From positions 1-64,000 of the forward strand of contig JAFZWV010000027.1 in assembly GCA_017617035.1 (NCBI GenBank): a stretch of DNA of 64,000 nucleotides, given 5' to 3'. A model generated the notes under the pieces. The model was not told where the DNA came from, ran no database searches, and saw only the letters and a program-made list of their open reading frames with translations. Below, in pieces: positions 44,294 through 50,730 of the stretch (position 1 is the stretch's first letter; every line of letters starts with the position of its first letter). The DNA comes from Bacteroidales bacterium. Lineage in GTDB: Bacteria > Bacteroidota > Bacteroidia > Bacteroidales > UBA932. The translations under genes and the position numbers were made by a program.

Positions 44294-45483
44294 AACAGCT
44301 GATAACCCACTTCACCGACAACGACCTCTATACTTTCACCTGCCAGTATTACGTTCTTAAGACGTACCCGCGCGCGGAGGTTGAGTACTCGTTTATCGAC
44401 CGTAACAATACAGTCTACCCCGATGGATTTGCCTCGCTTCTTCAGGAACAGGTCGATTACATGCGGAACGTCGTCATCACCGACGAGGAGATCGCGTTCA
44501 TGACCGATCACTGCGTGTACCTGCCGCTGTGGTACTTCACTTTTTTAAGGGGCTACCGTTTCAATCCCGGCGAGGTCAAGATTTCGCAGGATGCCGAGGG
44601 ACACCTTAGCATTCTCGTCCGCGGCAAATGGTTCTCCACCATCATGTGGGAGATGCCGCTGCTTTCCTGCATCAGCGAACTCATGCACGAGCTTCGCGGC
44701 GACTTCGAGCGTTACGACGCGGCTCTTGAGGAGAGCCGTGCGCGCGAGAAGGCTTCGCAGATCTTCGGCGGCGGCCTGGTCCTCGGCGACATGGGCACCC
44801 GCAGGCGCCTTAGCTTCGACCACCAGGAGATGGTCGTCCGCGCGATGAAGGAAGTATGGGACAGCCAGTCATGGCCGGGCCGCTTTATCGGCACCAGCAA
44901 CGTCTGGTTCGCAATGAAATACGACTGCAGCCCTCTCGGGACCATGTCCCACCAGCTCATCTCCTTCGAGGAGAACGTCAGCGGAGTTTTCGAATGCAAC
45001 TACGCCGTGATGAAGAAGTTCAGCGACGTTTTCGACGGCGACAACGGTATTTATCTCTACGACTGCTTCGGCGACAAAGTCTTCTTCAGCAACCTTTCGA
45101 AGCGCATGGCCATGATGTACAAGGGCCTCCGCGTCGACAGCGGCAACGAAGAGGAACAGACGGAGAAGATCATTGCGAAATATCGTGAGTTGGGCATCGA
45201 TCCCGCCACCAAGCAGGTCGTGTTCTCCAACGGTTTGAACATCGAGCGCGCCCTTGAAATTCACAAGTACTGCGCCGGCCGCGTCATGGATTCCTACGGT
45301 GTCGGAACCTTCCTGACCTGCGATGTGACGGGCTGCTCGCCGATGAACATAGTAGTGAAACTCACCCGGGGCCGCATTACCGAAAAGCGTGAGTGGCACG
45401 ACTGCGTCAAACTGTCTTGCGATTTGACAAAGACTCTCGGCAATCCCGCCAAGTGTGAATACCTGAAGTCGCTTTTGCAGTAG
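44290..45483 (+). CDS. pncB: Nicotinate phosphoribosyltransferase
   Basis: A 397-residue enzyme of the Preiss-Handler NAD salvage pathway, converting nicotinate and PRPP to nicotinate mononucleotide. Motifs include the N-terminal LYTFTCQYYVLKTYP, a region around GDMGTRRRLSFDHQEMVVRA with the conserved GTRRR-type string and the phosphorylatable His, GTSNVWFAMKYDCSPLGTMS, and the C-terminal FSNGLNIERALEIH and SYGVGTFLTCD. Its ATG overlaps the metK TGA (ATGA), so it is translationally coupled to metK and placed under the SAM-II riboswitch. Confidence 0.96.
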   Translation: MKQLITHFTDNDLYTFTCQYYVLKTYPRAEVEYSFIDRNNTVYPDGFASLLQEQVDYMRNVVITDEEIAFMTDHCVYLPLWYFTFLRGYRFNPGEVKISQDAEGHLSILVRGKWFSTIMWEMPLLSCISELMHELRGDFERYDAALEESRAREKASQIFGGGLVLGDMGTRRRLSFDHQEMVVRAMKEVWDSQSWPGRFIGTSNVWFAMKYDCSPLGTMSHQLISFEENVSGVFECNYAVMKKFSDVFDGDNGIYLYDCFGDKVFFSNLSKRMAMMYKGLRVDSGNEEEQTEKIIAKYRELGIDPATKQVVFSNGLNIERALEIHKYCAGRVMDSYGVGTFLTCDVTGCSPMNIVVKLTRGRITEKREWHDCVKLSCDLTKTLGNPAKCEYLKSLLQ

Positions 45484-45493
45484 CCGGGCCCAC

Positions 45494-45531
45494 TGTCATT
45501 TCGAGCGAGCGCAGCGAGTCGAGAAATCTCC
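45494..45531 (-). repeat. CHSERS-type hairpin repeat between convergent pncB and smpB
   Basis: GTCATTTCGAGCGAGCGCAG then CGAGTCGAGAAATCTC: the family in inverted orientation. It fills almost the whole 49-bp gap between the 3' ends of two convergent genes, where a bidirectional transcription-end hairpin would be expected. Confidence 0.8.
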
Positions 45532-45532
45532 T

Positions 45533-45982
45533 CTACGAACGTTCCAGCTCGCGCCTGACGTCTTTTTCACGTATCGTGGCGCGCTTGTCATACTCCTTCT
45601 TACCCTTAGCGAGGGCGATGCGGAGCTTGGCGTAGCCGTTCTCAGAGATATATGCGCGGACTGCGACTATGGTCAGGCCCTTGGTCTTGACCTCCTGCGC
45701 CAGATGCCTTAGTTCGCGCTTTGTCAGAAGAAGTTTTCTGTCGCGCACGGGGTCGTGGCCGCCCCAGGACGCCCAGAAGTAAGTCGCTATGTTCATCCCG
45801 CGGACGTAGAGTTCGCCATTTGCAAAATAGCAGTAGGCGTCCTGAAGCGACGCCTTCCCTGCGCGGAGAGATTTGATCTCCGTGCCGACTAGAACGATGC
45901 CCGCGTCGTACTGCTCGAGAAACTCGTAGTCGAACGACGCGCGCTTGTTGCTTATCTGTATTTTGCTCTTCGCCTTTGGCAT
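45533..45982 (-). CDS. smpB: SsrA-binding protein SmpB
   Basis: A 149-residue partner of tmRNA in trans-translation. It has the family core KRASFDYEFLEQYDAGIVLV, GTEIKSLRAGKASLQDAYCY, KLLLTKRELRHLAQ, LTIVAVRAYISENGYAKLRI, and the basic tail KKEYDKRATIREKDVRRELE that inserts into the ribosome. Length is normal. Minus-strand TATCTTTG (45991-45998) lies 9 bases upstream. Confidence 0.98.
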   Translation of the reverse strand: MPKAKSKIQISNKRASFDYEFLEQYDAGIVLVGTEIKSLRAGKASLQDAYCYFANGELYVRGMNIATYFWASWGGHDPVRDRKLLLTKRELRHLAQEVKTKGLTIVAVRAYISENGYAKLRIALAKGKKEYDKRATIREKDVRRELERS

Positions 45983-45990
45983 AACGGCTG

Positions 45991-45998
45991 CAAAGATA
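45991..45998 (-). promoter_or_regulatory. Promoter -7 box for smpB
   Basis: Minus-strand TATCTTTG is an exact TAnnTTTG match 9 bases from the smpB ATG, divergent from the promoter of the DUF1016 nuclease gene. Confidence 0.5.
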
Positions 45999-46027
45999 GC
46001 AAAAAACTACTTCCTTGCGTTTTCATC

Positions 46028-46058
46028 TTTGTTTTCCAGCGACAATTGCGTAGCTTTG
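46028..46058 (+). promoter_or_regulatory. Promoter for the PDDEXK nuclease gene
   Basis: TTTG (46028-46031), 19 bases, then TAGCTTTG (46051-46058): both boxes of the Bacteroidetes promoter at correct spacing, 20 bases upstream of the ATG at 46078. Confidence 0.7.
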
Positions 46059-46077
46059 AAGACAATACTGAACTGCT

Positions 46078-47196
46078 ATGAAACTTCAAAAACTAGCCCT
46101 TGATATTAGGGTAATCGATTCGACTCTCAAAGAGAGCGCAGCAAAAGCAATCAACAAACATGTAACTGCACGTAACTGGCTTATCGGTTACTTCATAGTC
46201 AATTATGAACAGCACGGCGAAGACCGTGCAAAATATGGGGATCGAATTCTCCAGAACTTGTCGGCAAAATTGACTGAACCGGGATTATCTTCTAGAAATT
46301 TACGTTTATTCCGATTGTTTTATCAAGTCTATCCCCAGTTGGGTGGGCCTATTCGGAAGTACCTGATTCAGAACTCCACAATTATGCAATCGCTGATTGC
46401 AAATTTGCCCATGATTGATGATGAGGACGATTCAATTTGGCAATCGGCGATTGCCAAATTCGGAGGCGTGGAACCTGACATCATTTTCGAAAGATTATCA
46501 TACACGCATCTAGTCCAACTACTCCAAATCTCAAACCCGCTTGAAAGGACTTTTTACGAGACGGAATGCATAAAGGGTGTGTGGAGTATAAGAGAACTCA
46601 AGCGACAGATTGGGACGAATCTTTATGCGCGCACTGGACTAAGCACAAATAAAGATAAAGTCCTGGCCTCAACGAATAAGTACGCAGAGCGAACAGGCGT
46701 CCACGATATTATTCGTTCGCCATACACGTTCGAATTCCTTGGCATAAAACCTACCGAGGTCATGAAAGAACATCCGCTTGAGGATGCTTTGACTGAACAT
46801 TTGAAAGAGTTCCTCCTGGAACTGGGAAATGGTTTCTGTTTCGAAGATCGACAGAGACGCATCCTGATTGACGGAGAATACTACTATTATGATTTGCTAT
46901 TTTACAACCGCCTATTACACTGCGGAGTTATAGTAGAATTGAAATCACATCCCTTTGATTATGCTGATGCTGCGCAGATGAATATGTATTTGAACTACTA
47001 TAAAAAGAATTTTATGACAGATGGAGATTTGCCACCTATTGGGTTATTATTGTGTACTGGTGTGGGTATAGAAAAGGCTGAGTACACGACGATAGGCATG
47101 GATGGGAACCTTATGGTAGCAGAATACCGCATTGCACTGCCGAGCAGCGAGCAAATGATAGAATTCCTTCAGAAAGAGAATCAGGGAAAAGAATAA
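46078..47196 (+). CDS. DUF1016/YhcG-family PDDEXK nuclease
   Basis: A 372-residue protein with an N-terminal helical DUF1016 domain (INKHVTARNWLIGYFIVNYE, LSSRNLRLFRLFYQVYP) and a C-terminal PDDEXK nuclease domain. The nuclease core is visible as YYYDLLFYNRLLHCGVIVEL followed by Lys (Asp and ELK catalytic residues), then AAQMNMYLNYYKKNF. Members are found in accessory regions and beside restriction or other defence genes; the exact role is unresolved. The gene looks AT-richer than its neighbours smpB and miaA and has its own promoter, which suggests horizontal acquisition. Confidence 0.9.
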   Translation: MKLQKLALDIRVIDSTLKESAAKAINKHVTARNWLIGYFIVNYEQHGEDRAKYGDRILQNLSAKLTEPGLSSRNLRLFRLFYQVYPQLGGPIRKYLIQNSTIMQSLIANLPMIDDEDDSIWQSAIAKFGGVEPDIIFERLSYTHLVQLLQISNPLERTFYETECIKGVWSIRELKRQIGTNLYARTGLSTNKDKVLASTNKYAERTGVHDIIRSPYTFEFLGIKPTEVMKEHPLEDALTEHLKEFLLELGNGFCFEDRQRRILIDGEYYYYDLLFYNRLLHCGVIVELKSHPFDYADAAQMNMYLNYYKKNFMTDGDLPPIGLLLCTGVGIEKAEYTTIGMDGNLMVAEYRIALPSSEQMIEFLQKENQGKE

Positions 47197-47203
47197 AAAT
47201 GTC

Positions 47204-47211
47204 TAACTTTG
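47204..47211 (+). promoter_or_regulatory. Promoter -7 box at the start of miaA
   Basis: TAACTTTG matches TAnnTTTG and lies between two candidate start codons of miaA (47199 and 47217). Initiation about 7 bases downstream would leave almost no leader before 47217, so the mRNA would be leaderless or nearly so. Confidence 0.5.
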
Positions 47212-47216
47212 CAGCC

Positions 47217-48152
47217 ATGAGACCGGAAATCGCAGAACTTCCGAAACCGGAAGTGATTGATGTCGACGCGCTCGCCGCAGCTTACGCGGCCGGCGAGATC
47301 GACCTCATCTGCGTTCTTGGCCCGACCGCCTCTGGGAAGACCCGCTACGCCGTCCGCCTGGCGCGGGAGCTGTCGGAGGTTGGTAGTTCGTTGAATCGAA
47401 GAGAAGTAACAAGCGCTCATCAGAGCGCCGGCCGGGCCGGGTATTTTGACGAAGACAAAATACGGAAAGGCGAAAAGGCCGCAGGGGGTGTCGGGGGATG
47501 TGTCATCCCCCGTATGGAGGCCGAGATTATATCTGCCGATTCTCGGCAGGTATATCGAGGCATGGACATCGGCACCGGCAAAGACCTCGCCGAGTATGGC
47601 GATATCCCCTACCATCTGATCGACATCCTGCCCGCCGGGGAGAAGTACAACGTCTACCGTTTCCAGCAGGACTTCCTCGCCGCATATCAGGATATACGTT
47701 CGCGCGGGCGCGTACCGATTCTCTGCGGCGGAACGGGACTGTACATCACCGCCGTGACGACCGGGTATGACTGGTCGGGATCCGTGCCGCTTAGCAGTTC
47801 GCAGTGGGCGGCCAGTCCAATTGAGGGTCTCCCCCGCAGCACATACTTCATCGGGACCCTGGTCACTCGCGAAGAGCGCAATGCCCGCATCGACCGCAGG
47901 CTCGATGAACGCCTCGCCGGGGGCATGATCGAAGAGATTCGCGGCCTTCTCGACAGCGGCGTGCCGGCCGAGACCTTGATCTCATACGGCCTCGAATATA
48001 GGTATGTGACACTCTACCTGCAGGGCGAGCTGAGCTTTGAGGAGATGCGCAACCGGCTGGCGATCGCTATCCATCAGTTCGCGAAGCGGCAGATGACATG
48101 GTGCCGTGGCATGGAACGCGGCGGAATCAAGATTCACTGGACAAACGTATAA
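47217..48152 (+). CDS. miaA: tRNA dimethylallyltransferase (MiaA), atypical
   Basis: A 311-residue protein starting at MRPEIAELPKPEVID; an ATG at 47199 would add six residues but overlaps the -7 box. It transfers a dimethylallyl group to A37 of tRNAs reading UNN codons. The P-loop ICVLGPTASGKTRYAVRLAR, ISADSRQVYRGMDIGTGKD, PYHLIDILPAGEKYNVYRFQ, GGTGLYITAV and the C-terminal KRQMTWCRG are present. Two oddities: about 45 residues between the P-loop helix and ISADSRQ derive from an in-frame structured repeat, and the segment that normally follows GGTGLYITAV (leading to the NRRRxIRAIEI motif) is largely missing. It may be a divergent paralogue. Confidence 0.85.
   Translation: MRPEIAELPKPEVIDVDALAAAYAAGEIDLICVLGPTASGKTRYAVRLARELSEVGSSLNRREVTSAHQSAGRAGYFDEDKIRKGEKAAGGVGGCVIPRMEAEIISADSRQVYRGMDIGTGKDLAEYGDIPYHLIDILPAGEKYNVYRFQQDFLAAYQDIRSRGRVPILCGGTGLYITAVTTGYDWSGSVPLSSSQWAASPIEGLPRSTYFIGTLVTREERNARIDRRLDERLAGGMIEEIRGLLDSGVPAETLISYGLEYRYVTLYLQGELSFEEMRNRLAIAIHQFAKRQMTWCRGMERGGIKIHWTNV
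47401..47515 (+). repeat. Three-hairpin structured repeat, copy inside miaA
   Basis: Hairpin 1: GCGCTC-ATCA-GAGCGC (47413-47428). Hairpin 2: TATTTTG-ACGAAGA-CAAAATA (47442-47462). Hairpin 3: GGGGGATG-TGT-CATCCCCC (47493-47511). They are joined by conserved linkers (CCGGCCGGGCCGGG; ACGGAAAGG; GGCCGCAGGGGGT). The same layout with different stem sequences occurs at 48790-48907. The copy keeps the miaA frame open. Confidence 0.85.
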
Positions 48153-48156
48153 GCAT

Positions 48157-48639
48157 ATGGAATATAGGATTGGACAAGGGTACGACGTTCATCAGCTCCG
48201 CGAGGGGCTTCCGATGTGGCTCGGCGGGGTGCAGATCCCCTCGACCATGGGCTTTGTGGCACACTCCGACGGTGATGTGGCGATTCACGCGCTGTGCGAC
48301 GCGCTTCTCGGGGCTTTGGCCATGGGCGATATCGGCCACCTCTTCCCGGACACGTCCGACGAGTGGAAGGGCGTCGATTCGAAGGTGCTGCTGGCCGATG
48401 TCATGGGCCGCGTGCGCTCGCTTGGCTGGCAGGTCGGCAATGTCGACATCACCATCGCCCTGCAGGCCCCGAAGCTCGCGCCTCATATTGATACGATGCG
48501 TTCGACGCTCGCCGGGGTCATGGGCATAGATGTCGACCGCGTCAGCGTTAAGGCCACGACCACCGAACACCTCGGCTTCGTCGGCCGCGGCGAAGGCTGC
48601 GAAGTCTGGGCCGTCGCACTTCTTTGCAGAAGTTTGTAA
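48157..48639 (+). CDS. ispF: 2-C-methyl-D-erythritol 2,4-cyclodiphosphate synthase
   Basis: A 160-residue enzyme of the non-mevalonate isoprenoid pathway. It starts at MEYRIGQGYDVHQLREG (zinc-binding DxH), followed by GFVAHSDGDVAIHALCDALL (third zinc His and the SDGD motif), GDIGHLFPDT, APKLAPHI and the C-terminal VSVKATTTEHLGFVGRGEGC. The overlapping longer frame from 48106 is rejected. It begins 4 bases after the miaA stop. With the polyprenyl synthase elsewhere in the window it supplies the isoprenoid route. Confidence 0.97.
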   Translation: MEYRIGQGYDVHQLREGLPMWLGGVQIPSTMGFVAHSDGDVAIHALCDALLGALAMGDIGHLFPDTSDEWKGVDSKVLLADVMGRVRSLGWQVGNVDITIALQAPKLAPHIDTMRSTLAGVMGIDVDRVSVKATTTEHLGFVGRGEGCEVWAVALLCRSL

Positions 48640-48646
48640 AAATAAT

Positions 48647-48677
48647 TTTGCAAATTCCACAAAGAATTGTACTTTTG
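48647..48677 (+). promoter_or_regulatory. Promoter for the tRNA cluster
   Basis: TTTG (48647-48650), 19 bases, then TACTTTTG (48670-48677), an exact TAnnTTTG box, 31 bases upstream of the tRNA-Gln gene. Both boxes and spacing fit the Bacteroidetes consensus. Confidence 0.7.
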
Positions 48678-48708
48678 CAGTCCCTTTCGGGGAATTGACA
48701 TAAATCAT

Positions 48709-48779
48709 TGAGATATGGTGTAATGGTAGCACTACAGATTCTGGCTCTGTCAGTGAGGGTTCGAGTCCTTCTATCTCAA
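48709..48779 (+). tRNA. tRNA-Gln (anticodon CTG)
   Basis: A cloverleaf can be drawn: acceptor TGAGATA/TATCTCA, D-arm GTGTAATGGTAGCAC, anticodon stem ACAGA/TCTGT with loop TTCTGGC giving anticodon CTG, and T-arm GAGGG-TTCGAGT-CCTTC. Discriminator A at 48779; CCA is not encoded. The ATGGTGTAATGGTAGCAC run is typical of Bacteroidetes tRNA-Gln. Confidence 0.92.
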
Positions 48780-48789
48780 CAAAAACCTA

Positions 48790-48907
48790 GAGGAGCAAGG
48801 CTCCGACGTCGCCATCAGGCGACCGGCCGATCCGGGTATTTGCCGCGAGGCAAATACGGAAAGGAGTAAAGGCCGCAGGGGGTTCGGGGGAATCCTATGC
48901 CCCCGTA
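48790..48907 (+). repeat. Three-hairpin structured repeat, copy between two tRNA genes
   Basis: Hairpin 1: GTCGCC-ATCA-GGCGAC (48808-48823). Hairpin 2: TATTTGCC-GCGA-GGCAAATA (48837-48856). Hairpin 3: GGGGG-AATCCTATG-CCCCC (48886-48904). Linkers match the copy in miaA (CCGGCCGATCCGGG; ACGGAAAGG; GGCCGCAGGGGGT; CCCCCGTAT). It fills nearly all of the gap between tRNA-Gln and tRNA-Met and would be in the precursor transcript. Confidence 0.85.
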
Positions 48908-48912
48908 TAAAA

Positions 48913-48986
48913 GGCGGGGTAGCTCAGCTGGTTAGAGCGTCGGATTCATAATCCGGAGGTCGTGGGATCGTGACCCACTCCCGCTA
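48913..48986 (+). tRNA. tRNA with CAT anticodon (probable elongator tRNA-Met)
   Basis: Acceptor GGCGGGG/TCCCGCT (two G-T pairs at the ends), D-arm GCTCAGCTGGTTAGAGC, anticodon stem CGGAT/ATCCG with CAT anticodon, and T-stem GTGGG/CCCAC. The T-loop reads ATCGTGA in place of the usual TTCRANN. It could be elongator Met or, less likely, Ile2 (lysidine-modified); the overall sequence favours Met. Confidence 0.85.
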
Positions 48987-49051
48987 CCCAACCAAAACAT
49001 ATCGTAAGTCGGCAAGTACGACGCCGCTTACAATCATTAATTTCTCTATAT

Positions 49052-49085
49052 ACGCATCCGTCGCAATATCCGCGATGGTTTTTTT
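49052..49085 (+). terminator. Probable intrinsic terminator of the tRNA transcript (repeated sequence)
   Basis: CCGTCGC-AATATCC-GCGATGG forms a seven-base-pair stem (one G-T) followed by seven T. The 34-base segment is nearly identical (32 of 34) to 50666-50699, so it belongs to a small repeat family. Confidence 0.7.
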
Positions 49086-49086
49086 A

Positions 49087-49094
49087 TATATTTG
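49087..49094 (+). promoter_or_regulatory. Promoter -7 box for the 149-residue lipoprotein gene
   Basis: TATATTTG is an exact TAnnTTTG match 26 bases before the ATG at 49121, directly after the terminator hairpin. Confidence 0.5.
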
Positions 49095-49120
49095 TGGCAT
49101 AATAATACAGTTAAAATGCC

Positions 49121-49570
49121 ATGAAAGCCAATAAGTTATTGTGCCTTGCCGGAGCGTTGATACTTATCGCTACCGCTTGTCAAGAGCAGGTTGAAAAGTG
49201 TAATGACTCCTACTCTCCCGTACAATTGTACGGCGGAGGCCAGGGAGACAACGGCTTTATGATGTGGATATGGATCTACGAAGACCACACTATTCCAGCA
49301 GTCGTACGCTCAGGCTTAGTGCGATATATTAAAGGTGAATATATAGACACGGACGAGGAAAAACTTATCTACCGTCCTACCGAAAACGGTTTCACCTTAT
49401 CTGATACTACGACTGGCAACGTCCTATATACCGCCACCTCAATGGATGAATATGGGTATGCCATCCACGTTACTTGGGAACACATTCCCGGTACCACCTG
49501 GGACTCCCTCGCCAAAGAAAAAGGCTGGCAACGGGAAGTAACTCTCCACCTCCAAATCGAGCACGAATAG
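49121..49570 (+). CDS. Uncharacterised lipoprotein (149 residues)
   Basis: I do not recognise this protein. It has a lipoprotein signal (MKANKLLCLAGALILIATAC) and a short mature part of about 129 residues, predicted mainly beta, with QLYGGGQGDNGFMMWIWIYE, a central acidic region (EYIDTDEEKLIYRP), and a C-terminal WQREVTLHLQIEHE strand. It stands alone between the tRNA cluster and a repeat-filled stretch, with its own -7 box, and looks AT-richer than the housekeeping genes. A surface or periplasmic location is inferred from the lipobox. Confidence 0.8.
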   Translation: MKANKLLCLAGALILIATACQEQVEKCNDSYSPVQLYGGGQGDNGFMMWIWIYEDHTIPAVVRSGLVRYIKGEYIDTDEEKLIYRPTENGFTLSDTTTGNVLYTATSMDEYGYAIHVTWEHIPGTTWDSLAKEKGWQREVTLHLQIEHE

Positions 49571-49851
49571 CATTCGCGCTTTCTCTTCCGCCCGAATATA
49601 TATTCTGAGCCCCCGGCAGGGATGTTGTCGCGAGGGGTAGGGATTTATTGTTGGCAATACCGCCGAGCCCGCGCGGGCTAAACAATCGGGGACGATTTTT
49701 TTCGAAGGGTTGAAAGAGGTCGCGGGCACTCAGGCAAGAAGCCCGGCAAGCACTCCCGCGAGCGACCTCAGAACGATCTTCGACAAAATCGTACCAACCT
49801 TTAACCATTCGCGCTTCCACTCCCGCCCCGGTGCAGCCCAGGTAGGCCCTC

Positions 49852-49930
49852 GGCGCCAAAAACCCTAATATCGGCGCCGGAAGGAGGAAAAACCAGCCAA
49901 TCCGCGCCAAAAGCCCTAAAATCGGCGCCG
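49852..49930 (+). repeat. GGCGCC-type repeat cluster, copy 2
   Basis: Repeated CGGCGCC/CCGCGCC units about 20-30 bases apart. The portion from 49886 (GGAAAAACCAGCCAATCCGC and on) resembles 11837-11880 in the same orientation. It is non-coding. Confidence 0.6.
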
Positions 49931-49946
49931 CGCCTTCAAAAACTTA

Positions 49947-49980
49947 GTACTACTCTGCGGAAATTCCCGCAGAGTAGTAC
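49947..49980. repeat. 14-bp perfect palindromic hairpin
   Basis: GTACTACTCTGCGG (49947-49960), loop AAATTC, CCGCAGAGTAGTAC (49967-49980). Perfect pairing; no T-run follows on either strand, so this is not a standard terminator. Confidence 0.9.
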
Positions 49981-49998
49981 CAACTATCTGCCATTTTG

Positions 49999-50070
49999 CT
50001 CTGAGGAGCGTAGTCTCCCTGCAATTTTTCAGCAGGGAGACTACGCGCACCTCTACGAGAAGGCTCAGAG
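49999..50070. repeat. Two-level palindrome (15-bp inner, 7-bp outer stem)
   Basis: Inner arms GCGTAGTCTCCCTGC (50008-50022) and GCAGGGAGACTACGC (50032-50046) around a nine-base loop; outer arms CTCTGAG (49999-50005) and CTCAGAG (50064-50070). It lies 28 bases before the start of a third hairpin-forming sequence. Confidence 0.85.
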
Positions 50071-50104
50071 TTCACATCGCAGACATAACTCCCCATAAAA
50101 ACAA

Positions 50105-50136
50105 TTTGCCCCTCCGCAAAAACGGAAGGGCAAAAT
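50105..50136 (-). terminator. Terminator-like hairpin after the truncated lipoprotein gene
   Basis: Minus-strand TTTTGCCCTTCCG pairs with CGGAGGGGCAAA around a TTTTTG-type loop, followed by a T-rich stretch (TTGTTTTTA). It lies 18 bases past the stop at 50154, so it is the likely original 3' end of that gene. Confidence 0.6.
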
Positions 50137-50153
50137 GAAATATGTTAAAGTGA

Positions 50154-50702
50154 TTATTCGAGAGTTAGATCCTGGAAGATGGTATCATAATAATCACATG
50201 CTACAGCAACTTTGACCGTACCGGCAGAAGTAAGTCCTACTTTGCTCCTAGGGATTGTCATCTCCACAAAAATGTAATCAGAATCTTCACCTGTACCGAA
50301 TACTCCCCACTCCTGCAAAGTTCCATCAGAACTGCCGTTGACAGTACTTCTAGTATCAACGCCTTGTATCAATGCCACAGGGTCACTACTCGCCACCGAA
50401 GTGTACACAACAGCGTATGACTCAAAGCCAGCGAGACCGCCGTGCTCAGAACCTCCTGCTGCAGTATCAAAGCCGATATAAACATAACTACCGTTAGTAA
50501 TCTGAGACTTAACGAGCATAAGATAAATATGAACATTTCGCTTGTCGGAAGTCATTCTCCAATTGACAATTTTGTAATTGGTTCCGCCACTAGAACGAGT
50601 ATTTGGCAGGTCGCTTATTCCATTCCAATCAGTAAAGTCACCGTCAATAGTAACAGAAGGTGTGAACGCATCCGTCGGAATATCCGCGATGGTTTTTTGT
50701 TT
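50154..50702 (-). pseudogene. 5'-truncated relative of the fimbrillin/CBM-like lipoprotein
   Basis: An open frame without signal peptide or good start (first ATG 50555) that reads TIDGDFTDWNGISDLPNT, then VHIYLMLVKSQITNGSYVYI and ends IPRSKVGLTSAG to QDLTLE. It matches, in order, the C-terminal domain of the intact lipoprotein at 51091-52485 (IYLWYRINK, SYIYIGFDY, IPRSSLG, TITLK). The IDGDFTDW opening resembles CBM9/DOMON-like domains. The frame begins inside the 34-base repeat at 50666-50699, suggesting the 5' part was lost by recombination there. Confidence 0.75.
50666..50699 (+). repeat. Second copy of the 34-base terminator-like repeat
   Basis: Matches 49052-49085 at 32 of 34 bases, same orientation. 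Here one stem base is changed (CGTCGG for CGTCGC), so the hairpin is weaker. It forms the broken upstream edge of the truncated gene on the minus strand. Confidence 0.85.
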
Positions 50703-50730
50703 TTATATAGCTCCCCCACTATTGCCGCGC

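Larger units (their letters stand above)
49571..50153. repeat. Gene-free stretch of palindromes and dispersed repeats
   Basis: 583 bases without a gene. It contains the AGCCCCCGGCAGGG string shared with 11201-11214 (here 49608-49621, in both places preceded by a TATTC string); a region with complementary strings GAGGTCGCGGG and CCCGCGAGCGACCTC (about 49712-49770); the GGCGCC-type units at 49852-49930; two large hairpins (49947-49980 and 49999-50070); and a terminator-like hairpin at 50105-50136. The composition parallels the island at 10.9-12.0 kb. Confidence 0.7.

Noticed and set aside
48808..48904. Extra tRNA or rRNA fragment between the two tRNAs
   Set aside because: The stems do not form a cloverleaf, and the same layout occurs inside miaA; it is a structured repeat.
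49010..49085. Coding remnant upstream of the 34-base repeat (minus strand, IADIATDAY frame)
   Set aside because: The open frame runs on into the tRNA gene, so it is chance openness, and the sequence makes a good terminator for the tRNAs.
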